A stretch of 64,000 nucleotides of DNA from Natronosporangium hydrolyticum (GCF_016925615.1 NZ_CP070499.1:248001-312000); one strand, 5' to 3'; shown: positions 1 through 8,535, numbered from the stretch's first letter. Translations and numbers: made by a program. Notes: a model not told the origin generated them from the letters alone.

Positions 1-77
1 GTCGACCCACTCTCGACGAGGCGTTTTTGCAGCTCACTGGGGCTCCGCAGCGAACCGGGCAGGAGGTGCCGGCATGA
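1..77 (+). CDS. ABC transporter ATP-binding protein, C-terminal end (partial)
   Basis: Only the last 25 codons are inside the window, read in frame 3 and ending at TGA 75-77. The visible PTLDEAFLQLTG stretch matches the C-terminal signature of DrrA/CcmA-type ATPases, where a PTLD(D/E)xFLxLTG motif closes the protein. The stop codon overlaps the ATG of the next gene (ATGA), so the two are translationally coupled as the ATPase and membrane halves of one exporter. The catalytic core lies upstream of the window and cannot be inspected. Confidence 0.75.
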   Translation, partial: RPTLDEAFLQLTGAPQRTGQEVPA

Positions 78-862
78 CCGCGACGGTGGTGGACGGCTGG
101 GTGATGGGCCGGCGGTACGTGTCCCATGTGATCCGGGATCCGGCGGAGCTGGCGGTCTACTTCAGCCTGCCGATCATCTTCGTGCTGGTGTTCGGCTACG
201 TGTTCGGCAGCGCGATGATGGTGCCCGGCGGCGGTGACTACCGGGAGTTCCTGTTGCCCGGGGTGTTCGCGATGACCATGCTCTACGGCCTGGGGGCGAC
301 CGCCAGCGGGATGGCGCTGGACGCCAGCCGGGGCGTCATCGACCGGTTCCGGTCGTTGCCGGTGGCCCGCTCGGCGCTGGTGGTCGGTCGTTGCCTGGCC
401 GATCTGGTGCGGGCGCTGCTGGAGCTGTCAGTGCTGGTGGTGTGCGGACTGCTGGTGGGCTGGCAGTGGCGGAACAGCCTCGGTGACGCGGTCGCGGCGG
501 TGGGGCTGTTGCTGCTGCTGCGGACCGCGCTCAGCTGGGTGGGGATCTATCTCGGGCTGCTGGTGCGTAACCCGGACACGGTCGGGGTGATCGTCTTTCC
601 GCTGGCGTTCCCGGTCACCGCCGTGTCGAGCATCTTCGTGGCCCCGGAGTTGTTGCCGCGCTGGCTCGGGGTGGTCGCGGAGTGGAATCCGCTCTCGGCC
701 ACCGCGGCGGCCACCCGGGAACTGTTCGGCAATCCGGGCCTGCCCGCCTCCGAGTCGTGGCCGGCGCAGCATCCGGTGCTGCTCGCGGTGCTCTGGCCGC
801 TGCTGTTGATAGCGATCTTCGCCCCGCTGGCGGTGCGCCGGTACCAGCGGCTCAGCCGCTGA
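74..862 (+). CDS. ABC-2 type transporter permease (DrrB-like)
   Basis: A 262-residue membrane protein with about six hydrophobic segments, the usual size for the membrane subunit of drug or polyketide exporters such as DrrB. Visible family features are the early YVSHVIRDPAEL stretch ahead of the first helix, the central GVIDRFRSLPVARSALVVGR cytoplasmic loop, and the late membrane pair ending in RRYQRLSR. It pairs with the ATPase whose last codons precede it, and both probably form a homodimeric ABC exporter. The ATG is fixed by the 4-base overlap and by an upstream AGGAGGT ribosome site. The substrate is not apparent from sequence. Confidence 0.88.
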   Translation: MTATVVDGWVMGRRYVSHVIRDPAELAVYFSLPIIFVLVFGYVFGSAMMVPGGGDYREFLLPGVFAMTMLYGLGATASGMALDASRGVIDRFRSLPVARSALVVGRCLADLVRALLELSVLVVCGLLVGWQWRNSLGDAVAAVGLLLLLRTALSWVGIYLGLLVRNPDTVGVIVFPLAFPVTAVSSIFVAPELLPRWLGVVAEWNPLSATAAATRELFGNPGLPASESWPAQHPVLLAVLWPLLLIAIFAPLAVRRYQRLSR

Positions 863-873
863 GCTGAGTCAGC

Positions 874-926
874 AGCGGGCGCCCGCGCCGGCCGGTCACC
901 GAGCCGTCGGCATAAGGGCGCCCGCT
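874..926 (+). terminator. Inverted repeat after the ABC permease
   Basis: Perfect 11-bp arms AGCGGGCGCCC (874-884) and GGGCGCCCGCT (916-926) enclose a 31-base loop just after the permease stop. No U-tract follows, as is usual for actinobacterial terminators. It separates the exporter operon from the dodecin gene. Confidence 0.45.
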
Positions 927-945
927 GTGGGGTACCGGGGAGACC

Positions 946-1173
946 ATGGAGCATACGTATCGAGTAACCGAGATCGTCGGCACCTCCCCGGAGTCGATCA
1001 CCCACGCCGTACGCAACGGTCTCGATCGGGCCGGGCAGACCTTGCGTAACCTCGACTGGTTCGAGGTTACGGAGATCCGCGGGCATATCGAGGACGGGGA
1101 GATCGGCCACTTTCAGGTCGGCCTAAAGGTCGGATTCCGGCTGGACGACACGGACGGTTCCGGCGGCGGCTGA
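946..1173 (+). CDS. Dodecin family flavin-binding protein
   Basis: A 75-residue protein that fits the dodecin family, small proteins assembling into hollow dodecamers that store or buffer flavins. The visible pattern is MEHTYRVTEIVGTSPESI at the N-terminus (strand, then helix), the central NLDWFEVTEIRGHI strand carrying the conserved Trp that stacks on the isoalloxazine ring, and a final GHFQVGLKVGFRL strand. Length and motif order are typical. A GGGGAG ribosome site sits a few bases before the ATG. It is a stand-alone gene between two operons. Confidence 0.9.
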   Translation: MEHTYRVTEIVGTSPESITHAVRNGLDRAGQTLRNLDWFEVTEIRGHIEDGEIGHFQVGLKVGFRLDDTDGSGGG

Positions 1174-1318
1174 GCCGCCGGTCGGCTCGACAACCCCAGC
1201 ATTGCCGCCGCCGGGAAGGTGGTTGCCGGCCGGCCGGTGAAGGTCGCCGCGGCGACTGGCCGGGCCGGAGTGGAGCCTGCGTCGAGACGTACTGGCGCCG
1301 ATCGGGCAGACTGCTGTC

Positions 1319-2038
1319 ATGAGCGTGATCCTTCGTACCGTGGCGGTCAGTGACCGCGGCAAGGCCCGTGAGAACAACGAGGACGCGGTCCACGCCGGGC
1401 CCAACCTGGTCGCCGTCGCCGACGGGGTCGGTGGTGGGCCCTCCGGCGAGGTCGCCAGCGAGATCGTCATCCGGACCCTGGCCGAGTTGGATCAGGATCC
1501 GCGTCCGGAGCGCCCCGCCGAGGCGCTACGGGCGGCGGTAGCCGCCGCGAATCAGGGGATCCGGGACGCGATCGAGGCCGACCCCAACCTCGCCGGCATG
1601 GGCACCACCCTGACGGCGATGCTCGCCGACGGCGACGGCCTGGATCTGGTGCACGTCGGAGACTCCCGGGCGTACGCGTGGCGGGGCGGGCAGCTTACGC
1701 AGTTGACCCGTGACGACACCTATGTGCAGGGGCTGGTCGACCAGGGGTTGATCTCGCCGGCGGAGGCGCGGGCCCACCCGCAGCGGGCGCTGGTGACCCA
1801 GGCGGTGCACGGCGCGGGGATCAACCCGTCGTTCGCGGTGGTGACCCCCCGGCCGGGCGACCGCTACCTGCTCTGCAGCGACGGGCTCAGCGACTACGTC
1901 GACGACGGGGCGATCGCGCATACGCTGGCCGAGCAGAACGAGTTGGCGAGCTGCGCGCAGCAGCTGATCGACCTCGCCCTGGCGGCCGGCGCGCCCGACA
2001 ACGTCAGCGTCATCCTGGCCGACGTCACCGAGGTCTGA
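1319..2038 (+). CDS. PP2C-family protein serine/threonine phosphatase
   Basis: A 239-residue soluble PPM/PP2C phosphatase. Metal-binding and catalytic motifs appear in order: SDRGKARENNEDA near the N-terminus, VADGVGG, GMGTTLTAML, HVGDSRAYAWRGG, YLLCSDGLSDYVDD and finally APDNVSVI. It is the size of the catalytic domain of mycobacterial PstP and has no transmembrane segment or extracellular part, so it is a cytosolic phosphatase, possibly opposing Hanks-type kinases. No kinase gene lies beside it in the window. The next gene begins 8 bases downstream and is likely co-transcribed. Confidence 0.9.
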   Translation: MSVILRTVAVSDRGKARENNEDAVHAGPNLVAVADGVGGGPSGEVASEIVIRTLAELDQDPRPERPAEALRAAVAAANQGIRDAIEADPNLAGMGTTLTAMLADGDGLDLVHVGDSRAYAWRGGQLTQLTRDDTYVQGLVDQGLISPAEARAHPQRALVTQAVHGAGINPSFAVVTPRPGDRYLLCSDGLSDYVDDGAIAHTLAEQNELASCAQQLIDLALAAGAPDNVSVILADVTEV

Positions 2039-2046
2039 CCGGCGCC

Positions 2047-3330
2047 GTGGGGGCGCCCGGCCGCTCTCGGCTACTCGCCGCGCTGGTCGGGTTCGGCCTG
2101 GTCCTGGTCGCCCTCAACCTCCGGACCCCGGTGACCAGCCTCGGGGCGCTGCTGACTGAGGTGAGCGAAGAGGTAGGGCTCTCACCGGCGCTGGCCGGCG
2201 TGGCCACCATGCTGCCGACGATCAGCTTCGGCCTGGTCGGCGGGGCAGCCCCCTGGCTGGTGCGGCGCTACCCGCCCGCCCGGATCCTGACCATCGCGAT
2301 GGTGGTTCTCGCGGCCGGGACGGCGGCCCGGGCCAGCACCGATTCTGCCGCGGTCTTCCTGGCCTGTAGCGCGCTCGCGCTGGCCGGCATCGCGATCTCG
2401 AACGTGCTGTTACCGATGCTGGTCAAGCTCTACTTTCCGACCCGGATCGGGATGCTCACCGGGGCGTACACGATGTCGATGATCCTGGGCAACACGGCCG
2501 CAGCCGGAGCATCCGTGCCGGTGGCGGAGGTTACCGGGTCGTGGCGGGTTGGCATCGGCGTGTGGGCCCTGCTGGCGCTGGTGGCCGCGGTGGCGTGGCT
2601 GCCGGCGGCGTGGCGGGACCGGACCCCGCGGCGGCGGCCCAGCCCCGAGTACGCCGCCCGGCCGGGCGGGCGGTCCGATGTGTCGCGCCCGGGCCGTCCC
2701 GCGCCGGTGCGGACCAGGCTCGGCTGGCTGATGGCTATCCACTTCGGCGCGCAGGCGCTCAACGGTTACGCGATCATGGGTTGGCTGGCGGTGCTGTTCC
2801 GGGACGCCGGCTACTCGCCGGCCGCGGCAGGGCTGGCGGTGGCGGCGGTGACGCTGCTCGGGATCCCGCTCGCGTTCGTCATCCCGACGGTGGCCGCAGC
2901 GGTCAAGGACCTGCGCCCGGTGGTGCTGGTGCTCGCCGCCGCGAGCGTGGCGGGGTACACGGGGTTGGCGGTGAGCCCGGCGAGCCCGGCGCTGCTGTGG
3001 CTGGGCCTGCTCGCGGTCGGTCAGGCGGCGTTCCCGTTCGCGCTGACGTTGATCGGCCTTCGGTCGCGGACCCCGGTGGGGACGGTCTCGCTCTCCGCCT
3101 TTACCCAGAGCGCCGGCTACCTTGTCGCCGGTTTCGGGCCGTTGCTGGTTGGCGTACTCTATGGAGTGACCGGCGGGTGGGTGGCGCCACTGGGGTTCCT
3201 GATCGCCACCATCCTGATCCAGGCGGTCGCCGGCCTCGCTATCGCCCGCCCTCGATATTTTGAAGACGAGATCGACTCGCCGGGCATCGACGCCGCGGGT
3301 GAAGAATCCAGAGCGGAGCTGAGGCGATGA
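2047..3330 (+). CDS. MFS transporter, CynX/NimT-like
   Basis: A 427-residue transporter with about 12 membrane segments and a longer charged loop in the middle (roughly residues 195-225), as expected of the major facilitator superfamily. The start LVALNLRTPVTSLGALL followed by a GLSPALAGVATMLPTISFG stretch resembles the CynX/NimT (cyanate and nitroimidazole) branch. The GTG start follows the phosphatase stop by 8 bases, and the end overlaps the ATG of the next gene by 4 bases, which suggests one operon with the dehydratase. Substrate unknown; an amino-acid or organic-anion exporter would fit the context. Confidence 0.82.
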   Translation: MGAPGRSRLLAALVGFGLVLVALNLRTPVTSLGALLTEVSEEVGLSPALAGVATMLPTISFGLVGGAAPWLVRRYPPARILTIAMVVLAAGTAARASTDSAAVFLACSALALAGIAISNVLLPMLVKLYFPTRIGMLTGAYTMSMILGNTAAAGASVPVAEVTGSWRVGIGVWALLALVAAVAWLPAAWRDRTPRRRPSPEYAARPGGRSDVSRPGRPAPVRTRLGWLMAIHFGAQALNGYAIMGWLAVLFRDAGYSPAAAGLAVAAVTLLGIPLAFVIPTVAAAVKDLRPVVLVLAAASVAGYTGLAVSPASPALLWLGLLAVGQAAFPFALTLIGLRSRTPVGTVSLSAFTQSAGYLVAGFGPLLVGVLYGVTGGWVAPLGFLIATILIQAVAGLAIARPRYFEDEIDSPGIDAAGEESRAELRR

Positions 3331-4292
3331 TGGGCACCGGGGCCACCCTGGTGACGGCGGCCGAGGTCGCCGCCGCCGCCGCGACGCTCGCCGACGTGGC
3401 GGTCACGACTCCGCTGCTGCCGAGCCCATGGTCGCCCGAGTTGTGGCTGAAGCCGGAGAATCTGCAACCCACCGGATCCTTCAAAATCCGCGGTGCCTAC
3501 GTCGCGATCTCCCGGCTCTCCGCAGCGCAGCGGGGTGCCGGAGTGGTCACCCACTCGTCGGGCAACCATGCCCAGGCGGTGGCGTACGCGGCCCGCGTGT
3601 TCGACGCCCCGGCGACGGTGGTGATGCCCGACGTCGCCAGCCCGCACAAGATCGAGGCGACCCGCCAGCTCGGCGCCGAGGTGGTGCTGGTGCCGCCGGC
3701 CGAGCGTTCCCGGCGCGCCGAGCAGCTCGCGGTCGAGCATGGGCTGTCGATGATTCCGCCCTACGACCACGCCGACGTGATCGCCGGCCAGGGCACCGTC
3801 GGTGGGGAGATCGCCGATGCCGACGCCGAGGTGTCGACGGTGCTGGTGCCGGTCGGCGGGGGCGGGCTGGCGGCCGGCGTGGCGACCGCGTTGGCGGCGC
3901 GGCTGCCGCGGGCCCACGTGATCGGCGTCGAGCCGGCGCTCGCCGCGGACGCGCAAGAGTCGCTGGCCGCCGGGGAGCTGCGGCCGTGGCCGGCCGAGCG
4001 CACCTACCAGACCGTCGCGGACGGCCTGCGAACCCAGCTTTCGGAGCTGACGCTGGCCCACCTCACCGCCCGGCTCGCCGGCATCCTGACCGTCACGGAG
4101 GAGGAGATCCTCGAGACCACCGGGGCGTTGCTGACCGAGGCACGGTTGGTGGTGGAGCCCAGCGGGGCGGTGTCGGCGGCGGCCTGGCGGCACCGTCGCG
4201 GGGAGCTACCGGCCGGGCGGACCGTAGCGGTGATCACCGGTGGCAACCTGGGCCCGGCGCGGTTGGCAGAGCTGGCCACGGCCGCGGCCTGA
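3327..4292 (+). CDS. PLP-dependent threonine/serine dehydratase-like enzyme
   Basis: A 321-residue fold-type II PLP enzyme of the threonine dehydratase/serine racemase family. The cofactor lysine is in PTGSFKIRGAY (Lys53), the substrate loop is SSGNHAQAVAYAAR, and the phosphate-binding glycine loop is VPVGGGGLAAG. It lacks the C-terminal ACT-like regulatory domain of biosynthetic IlvA, so it is more likely catabolic threonine or serine deaminase, or a racemase. It overlaps the preceding transporter gene by 4 bases, and a leucine-responsive regulator is convergent just downstream. Together these suggest an amino-acid handling locus. Confidence 0.85.
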   Translation: MMGTGATLVTAAEVAAAAATLADVAVTTPLLPSPWSPELWLKPENLQPTGSFKIRGAYVAISRLSAAQRGAGVVTHSSGNHAQAVAYAARVFDAPATVVMPDVASPHKIEATRQLGAEVVLVPPAERSRRAEQLAVEHGLSMIPPYDHADVIAGQGTVGGEIADADAEVSTVLVPVGGGGLAAGVATALAARLPRAHVIGVEPALAADAQESLAAGELRPWPAERTYQTVADGLRTQLSELTLAHLTARLAGILTVTEEEILETTGALLTEARLVVEPSGAVSAAAWRHRRGELPAGRTVAVITGGNLGPARLAELATAAA

Positions 4293-4301
4293 GCCGCGGC
4301 C
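4280..4301 (+). terminator. Palindrome over the dehydratase stop codon
   Basis: GGCCGCGGC (4280-4288) and GCCGCGGCC (4293-4301) form a perfect 9-bp stem around a 4-base loop that contains the TGA stop. Lying between convergent genes, it could end transcription from either side. No U-tract is present. Confidence 0.45.
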
Positions 4302-4324
4302 GCCGCCCCCGGCTGGGGCCGGCG

Positions 4325-4786
4325 TCAGCTGGGCGGGGGCTCGCGGGCCGGCTGCGGACGCCCTTCCCACTTGGTGGAGAGCGCGACTGTGGTGCGGGTC
4401 CGGGCCACGCCGCGGATCCGGTTCAGCCGCACGATCAGCTGCTCCAGCTCGGCCATGGTGCCGACCCGTACCTTCAGCAGGAACGACTCTTCGCCGGCGA
4501 GGAAGTAGCAGGACTCCACCTCCGGCAGCTCCCGCAGGGCCGCGACGACGTCGTCGATCTCGGTGTCGCTCTGCTGGACGATGCCGATCAGCGCGGTGAC
4601 GCCGAGGCCGATCGTCTCCGGAGGGACGTCGGCGTGGTAGCCCTGCAGCACCCCGGCCGTCTCCAGCTTGCCCACCCGTTCGTGGACCGAGGGTGGCGTC
4701 AGGCCGACCTGCCGGGCGAGTTCGGCGTAGGAGAGCCGGGCGTTGCCACGGAGCAGGTCGACGATGCGGCGGTCGGTAGCGTCCAT
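4325..4786 (-). CDS. Lrp/AsnC family transcriptional regulator
   Basis: A 153-residue regulator. The N-terminal helix-turn-helix (MDATDRRIVDLLRGNARLSY through SVHERVGKLETAGVLQGY) is the asnC-type DNA-binding domain. The rest is the RAM ligand-binding domain ending in a TMAELEQLIVRLNRI helix. These proteins form dimers and octamers and sense amino acids. It is convergent with the threonine dehydratase-like gene, a plausible but unproven target. Confidence 0.9.
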   Translation of the reverse strand: MDATDRRIVDLLRGNARLSYAELARQVGLTPPSVHERVGKLETAGVLQGYHADVPPETIGLGVTALIGIVQQSDTEIDDVVAALRELPEVESCYFLAGEESFLLKVRVGTMAELEQLIVRLNRIRGVARTRTTVALSTKWEGRPQPAREPPPS

Positions 4787-4930
4787 CTCTCTGCCGACCC
4801 TAGTCGGTCCGTGTCCGATTGGGCGCTACCTGGCCCAGGCGGCGGTCTGACCGAAAATCGTGATCACCTCCGCCCGATGGTCAACTTCGCTGGTCCGTTT
4901 GGGCCGTATTTGGCCCGGGCGGAGCGGGTT

Positions 4931-4960
4931 TTGCCGAACCAACCCTGCCCCGTGTAGTCT
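4931..4960 (+). promoter_or_regulatory. Candidate promoter for bldC
   Basis: TTGCCG (4931-4936) and TAGTCT (4955-4960) are separated by 18 bases, which fits the actinobacterial housekeeping pattern TTGnnn-n17/18-TAnnnT. Transcription would start about 155 bases before the chosen GTG. Pattern match only. Confidence 0.4.
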
Positions 4961-5018
4961 GGGGCAAAATATGAGTATGGCTCGCAAAGGCTCCGGGGAT
5001 CGAACTGCCTTAGCCATG

Positions 5019-5046
5019 CATGTCTCTCAAATGGGGGACATGTCTC
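5019..5046 (+). promoter_or_regulatory. Paired CATGTCTC direct repeats
   Basis: The octamer CATGTCTC occurs at 5019-5026 and again at 5039-5046, exactly 20 bases apart or about two helical turns. Direct repeats on one DNA face are how BldC itself binds, so autoregulation is possible. This is inference from spacing only. Confidence 0.35.
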
Positions 5047-5122
5047 GCTGTCGGTGATGTATGCATTTATCGCGACAGTGAAACCTGGGGTCTCGGCGAC
5101 TTCCACGACGCGAGGAGGGGAC

Positions 5123-5320
5123 GTGGACACGGGAGATCGTCTGCTAACGCCGGGCGAGGTGGCCGCACTGTTCCGCGTCGACCCGAAGACGGTTACCCGC
5201 TGGGCGGCCGCCGGGCGGATCGGCAGCATCCGGACGCCCGGAGGACACCGGCGGTTCCGCGAGTCTGAGGTTCGGGCGCTACTCGAGGGAGAGCTGGAGA
5301 AGTTGGGCGAGACCCGCTGA
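5123..5320 (+). CDS. bldC: BldC-type MerR-like developmental regulator
   Basis: A 65-residue DNA-binding protein matching streptomycete BldC, which controls entry into development. The whole protein is a winged helix-turn-helix: LLTPGEVAALFRVDPKTVTR forms the helices and SIRTPGGHRRFRESEVRALL the wing and last helix. The reading frame is open upstream, but the GTG at 5123 is chosen because a strong AGGAGGGGA site precedes it and it gives the family's usual length. It is preceded by a long leader and is convergent with ubiX. Confidence 0.92.
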   Translation: MDTGDRLLTPGEVAALFRVDPKTVTRWAAAGRIGSIRTPGGHRRFRESEVRALLEGELEKLGETR

Positions 5321-5350
5321 GCGCAGCGGGCGATCGGGGCGCGGCGTGAC

Positions 5351-5989
5351 TCAGCGCGCCTCGCCCAGCGCACCGGCCCAGCGCCGGTAGAGCGTGTGTG
5401 GGACCGCCAGCGCATCCAGCACCTTCCCCGCCACGAAGTCGATCAACTGCTGCGCTGATGCCTGCGCGCCGGCTCCGTAGAAGCCCGGGCTCGCCGGCAG
5501 CACCACTGCGCCAGCGTCGAGCAGCTCCACCAGATGCAGCAGGTGACTGCGGGTCACCGGCGTCTCGCGCGGCACCACCACCACCGGCCGGCGCTCCTTG
5601 AGATTCACCTCCGCGGCGCGCTGCAACAGATCCTTAGAGAGCCCGATCGCGATACCCGCGCAGGCGGCGGTGCTCGCTGGCACCACCACCATGCCGCGGG
5701 CCTGGTAGGAACCGGAGGACGGGCCGGCGGCGAGATCCCCGGCCGGCCAGTAGCGCAGATCCGCCTCCCCCAGGTCGCGCCCCAGCCAACCGGCCAGATC
5801 GTCCCGCCAATGGCCGTCCCGGAACGGCTGACCGGTCTCGTCGAGCAGCGTCAGCCGGGCCGCCCGCGAAACCACCAGATCCACCGGCACCCCGGCGTCG
5901 AGCAGGCCGGCGAGCACCGCCGCCGCGTACGGTGTGCCGGATGCGCCGGAGACCCCCACTACCCACGGCCGGCGCGGCTCGCTGGTCAT
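5351..5989 (-). CDS. ubiX: UbiX-family flavin prenyltransferase
   Basis: About 212 residues. UbiX prenylates FMN to make the prenyl-FMN cofactor of UbiD decarboxylases. Visible motifs are the N-terminal VGVSGASGTPYA flavin-phosphate loop, the SSGSYQARGMVVVPAS segment, and VVVPRETPVTRSHL near the C-terminus. An in-frame ATG at 6034 would add 15 residues, but it lies inside the upstream prenyltransferase gene, so the ATG at 5989, directly before the conserved core, is preferred. It closes a ubiD-ubiA-ubiX operon, which fits supplying cofactor to the UbiD two genes upstream. Confidence 0.9.
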   Translation of the reverse strand: MTSEPRRPWVVGVSGASGTPYAAAVLAGLLDAGVPVDLVVSRAARLTLLDETGQPFRDGHWRDDLAGWLGRDLGEADLRYWPAGDLAAGPSSGSYQARGMVVVPASTAACAGIAIGLSKDLLQRAAEVNLKERRPVVVVPRETPVTRSHLLHLVELLDAGAVVLPASPGFYGAGAQASAQQLIDFVAGKVLDALAVPHTLYRRWAGALGEAR

Positions 5990-6020
5990 CTTGGCCCCTT
6001 GGTCATCCCGGCTCGCCCGG

Positions 6021-7016
6021 TCATCGCAGGCCACCCCGCAGCACCAGGTCCAGCAGCGCGAACCCGAACAGGGCGATGCCGACGAAGCCGTTGGCTGTGA
6101 AGAAGGCGCGGTTGACCCGGGACAGGTCGTCCGGGCGCACGATCGAGTGCTGATACGCGAACGCGGCGGCGGTGAGCGCCAGGCCGACCCACCAGGGCCA
6201 GCCGAACCCGACCGCGAAGCCGAACCCGGCGAAGCAGCCGAAGGCGAGCACGTGGGCGCCGACTGCGGCGCGCAGCGCGAACCGTACCCCGTACCGGGCT
6301 GGGACGCTGCGTACCCCGATCGTCCGGTCCACCTCGGCGTCCTGGCAGGCGTAGATCAGGTCGAACCCGCCGATCCACAGCCCGACCGCGATCGCCAGCA
6401 GCCAGGCCGGCCCCGAGCCGGCGAAGGTGCCGGTCACCGCCAGCCAGGCCCCCATCGGCGCGACCGCCTGCGCCACCGCGAGCACCGCGTGGGGCCAGTC
6501 GGTGAACCGTTTGGCGTACGAGTAGAGCACCAGCGGCATCACCGCCACCGGCGCGAGCACGGTGACCAGCGGGTTCAGCAGCACCGCCGCGGTCAGGAAG
6601 ACGATCAGCGCGACCGCGGCGCCGAGCCAGGCGGTACGCAGACTCACCGCGCCGGTCACCAGCTCGCGCCCGGCGGTCCGCGGGTTCCGGGCGTCGATGT
6701 GCCGGTCGATGATCCGGTTGGCCGCCATCGCGAAGGTGCGGGCCCCCACCATCGCCACGGTGATCAGCAGCAGCTCCCGCCAGGCCAGGCCGAGGCCGGT
6801 GACGGCCATCGCGGTCAGCGCCGAGAGGTACGCGAACGGTAGCGCGAAGACGCTGTGCTCGATCGCGACCAGCCGGAGGAACGCCCGCACGGACCCTTCC
6901 TGCGGCCGATCATGGGGCCCCGCCGCTTCCGGCCGATCATGGGGTTTGGTACCGGAATCTGCCCCGTTCATGTCCTTAAGTCCATGATCATCGCGAGGGG
7001 TTTGGGGGGTGGTCAC
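6021..7016 (-). CDS. mqnP: UbiA-family prenyltransferase of futalosine menaquinone synthesis
   Basis: A 331-residue integral membrane prenyltransferase with about nine helices. Two aspartate-rich motifs that bind prenyl diphosphate are visible: NRIIDRHIDARNPRTAGREL and YACQDAEVDRTIGVRSVP. In futalosine-pathway bacteria this family (MqnP) attaches the polyprenyl chain to dihydroxynaphthoate. The GTG start overlaps the UbiD stop by 4 bases. The first 40 residues are hydrophilic with an HDRP repeat and may not all be translated, since homologues begin near SVRAFLRLVAIEHS. The operon context with ubiD, ubiX and a distant mqnE supports the role. Confidence 0.88.
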   Translation of the reverse strand: MTTPQTPRDDHGLKDMNGADSGTKPHDRPEAAGPHDRPQEGSVRAFLRLVAIEHSVFALPFAYLSALTAMAVTGLGLAWRELLLITVAMVGARTFAMAANRIIDRHIDARNPRTAGRELVTGAVSLRTAWLGAAVALIVFLTAAVLLNPLVTVLAPVAVMPLVLYSYAKRFTDWPHAVLAVAQAVAPMGAWLAVTGTFAGSGPAWLLAIAVGLWIGGFDLIYACQDAEVDRTIGVRSVPARYGVRFALRAAVGAHVLAFGCFAGFGFAVGFGWPWWVGLALTAAAFAYQHSIVRPDDLSRVNRAFFTANGFVGIALFGFALLDLVLRGGLR

Positions 7017-8473
7017 AAGCCGTACTCCCGCCAGCGGCGGTCGACCTTCGCCACCACCTCCGGCGACATCACCGCCTCCTCCGGCCAGCCCCGCGAATAC
7101 CCCTCGGTGGGGAGCTTCCGGGTCGCGTCGATACCCGCCTTACCGCCCCAGAACTGCTGGTACGAGGCGTGGTCCAGGTGGTCGACCGGCCCCTCGGTGA
7201 GTAGCAGGTCCCGGGCGTAGTCGACGTTGCCGAACGCCCGCCAGGCGACCTCGTTGTAGTCGTGGACGTCGCAATCGTCGTCCACCACCACGATCAGCTT
7301 CGACAGCGACAACAGGTGGGCGCCCCAGATCGCGTTCATGACCTTCTGGGCGTGCTTCGGGTACCGCTTCCGGATCGAGACGATCACGCAGTTGTGGAAC
7401 ACGCCCGGCTCCGGCATCGAGTAGTCGACGATGTCTGGGATCAACAGCCGCAGCAGCGGCAGGAAGATCCGCTCAGTGGCGTGCCCGAGCGGGCCGTCCT
7501 CCTGCGGCGGCTTCGAGGTCACGATCGAGTGGTAGACCGGGTCCCGCTGGGTGGTGATGGCCTGCACATGCAGCACCGGGAAGTCCTCCACCGGCGTGTA
7601 GAAGCCGGTGTGGTCGCCGAACGGGCCCTCCGGGGCACGCTCACCCGGCTCCACGTACCCCTCCAGCACCACCTGGGCGTGCGCCGGCACCCGCAGCGGC
7701 ACCGTTTTGCAGTCCACCAGCTCCACCCGCTCCCCCCGGAGGAATCCGGCGAACAGGTATTCATCGATGTCACCGGGGAGCGGGGCAGAGGCTGCGTACG
7801 AGACCACCGGGTCGCAGCCGAACGCGATCGCCACCGGCAACCGCTGGCCGAGCCGTTCGGCGACCGCGTGGTGGGCGGTCGAGTCCTTATGGATCTGCCA
7901 GTGCATCCCCAGCGTGTTCGGCGAGTGCTGCTGCAACCGGTAAAGCCCCAGGTTGCGCTTGCCGGTCTCCGGGTGGGCGGTGTGAGTCAGCCCGTAGTTG
8001 TGGAAGATGCCGCCATCGCCAGGCCAGGTCTGCAGGCCGGGTAGCCGGTTCAGGTCCACCTCGGTGTCCTTGTAGATCACCTCTTGGCAGGGGGCCGACT
8101 TCACCCGCTTCGGCGGCACCGACTTGAGCTGCATCACCTTGCCCAGGCCTTCGCGGATGCCCGACCAACCCACCGGCAGCTCCGGCTTGGCCAACGCCCC
8201 GATCCGGTCCCCGATCTCGTCGACGCTCTCGACTCCCAGCGCCAGCGCCATCCGGCGTTGGGAGCCGAACAGGTTGATCGCTACCGGCATGTCGCCGCGG
8301 GTGGGCCGCTCGAAGAGCAGTGCCGGCCCCTGGTTGCGAACCGTCCGAGTGACGATCTCGCTGATCTCCAGCGTGGGATCGACCGGTGCCCGGACCCGGT
8401 GCAGCTCACCGGCGGCCTCCAGGGCAGCGAGGAAGTCTTTCAGGTCGTGGTACGGGAACGTCGGCACACCCAT
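7013..8473 (-). CDS. ubiD: UbiD-family decarboxylase, menaquinone biosynthesis
   Basis: A 486-residue prenyl-FMN-dependent decarboxylase of the UbiD family, the normal length. Recognisable stretches are FPYHDLKDFLAALEAAGELH at the start, the central GDHTGFYTPVEDFPVLHVQ segment and the KPPQEDGPLGHATERIFLPL region near the active site. In the futalosine route such an enzyme (MqnL type) decarboxylates the naphthoate carboxyl before or around prenylation. It is the first gene of a ubiD-ubiA-ubiX operon whose third gene would make its cofactor. The start lies back to back with the divergent acetyltransferase, so both promoters sit within about 60 bases. Confidence 0.9.
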   Translation of the reverse strand: MGVPTFPYHDLKDFLAALEAAGELHRVRAPVDPTLEISEIVTRTVRNQGPALLFERPTRGDMPVAINLFGSQRRMALALGVESVDEIGDRIGALAKPELPVGWSGIREGLGKVMQLKSVPPKRVKSAPCQEVIYKDTEVDLNRLPGLQTWPGDGGIFHNYGLTHTAHPETGKRNLGLYRLQQHSPNTLGMHWQIHKDSTAHHAVAERLGQRLPVAIAFGCDPVVSYAASAPLPGDIDEYLFAGFLRGERVELVDCKTVPLRVPAHAQVVLEGYVEPGERAPEGPFGDHTGFYTPVEDFPVLHVQAITTQRDPVYHSIVTSKPPQEDGPLGHATERIFLPLLRLLIPDIVDYSMPEPGVFHNCVIVSIRKRYPKHAQKVMNAIWGAHLLSLSKLIVVVDDDCDVHDYNEVAWRAFGNVDYARDLLLTEGPVDHLDHASYQQFWGGKAGIDATRKLPTEGYSRGWPEEAVMSPEVVAKVDRRWREYGL

Positions 8474-8535
8474 GCTGCCAGTCTGCCGGCCGAAGCTGGT
8501 GGCTGGCCGGTGGGGGTGGCTGGCAGACTGCCCGG

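Larger units (their letters stand above)
4787..5122. other. Intergenic regulatory region upstream of bldC
   Basis: The stretch between the divergent Lrp gene and bldC has no convincing gene. It holds a promoter-like pair (4931-4960), relatively AT-rich sequence, and two direct CATGTCTC octamers 20 bases apart (5019-5026, 5039-5046). The long leader suggests that bldC expression is controlled here. Confidence 0.6.

Noticed and set aside
3428-4957. 509-codon plus-strand frame over the dehydratase and Lrp genes
   Set aside because: It is a second frame of the PLP enzyme continuing antisense through lrp; composition is shadow-like.
4990-5016. tRNA-like GGGGATCGAACTGCC
   Set aside because: It resembles an antisense T-arm, but no acceptor stem or anticodon arm can be drawn around it.
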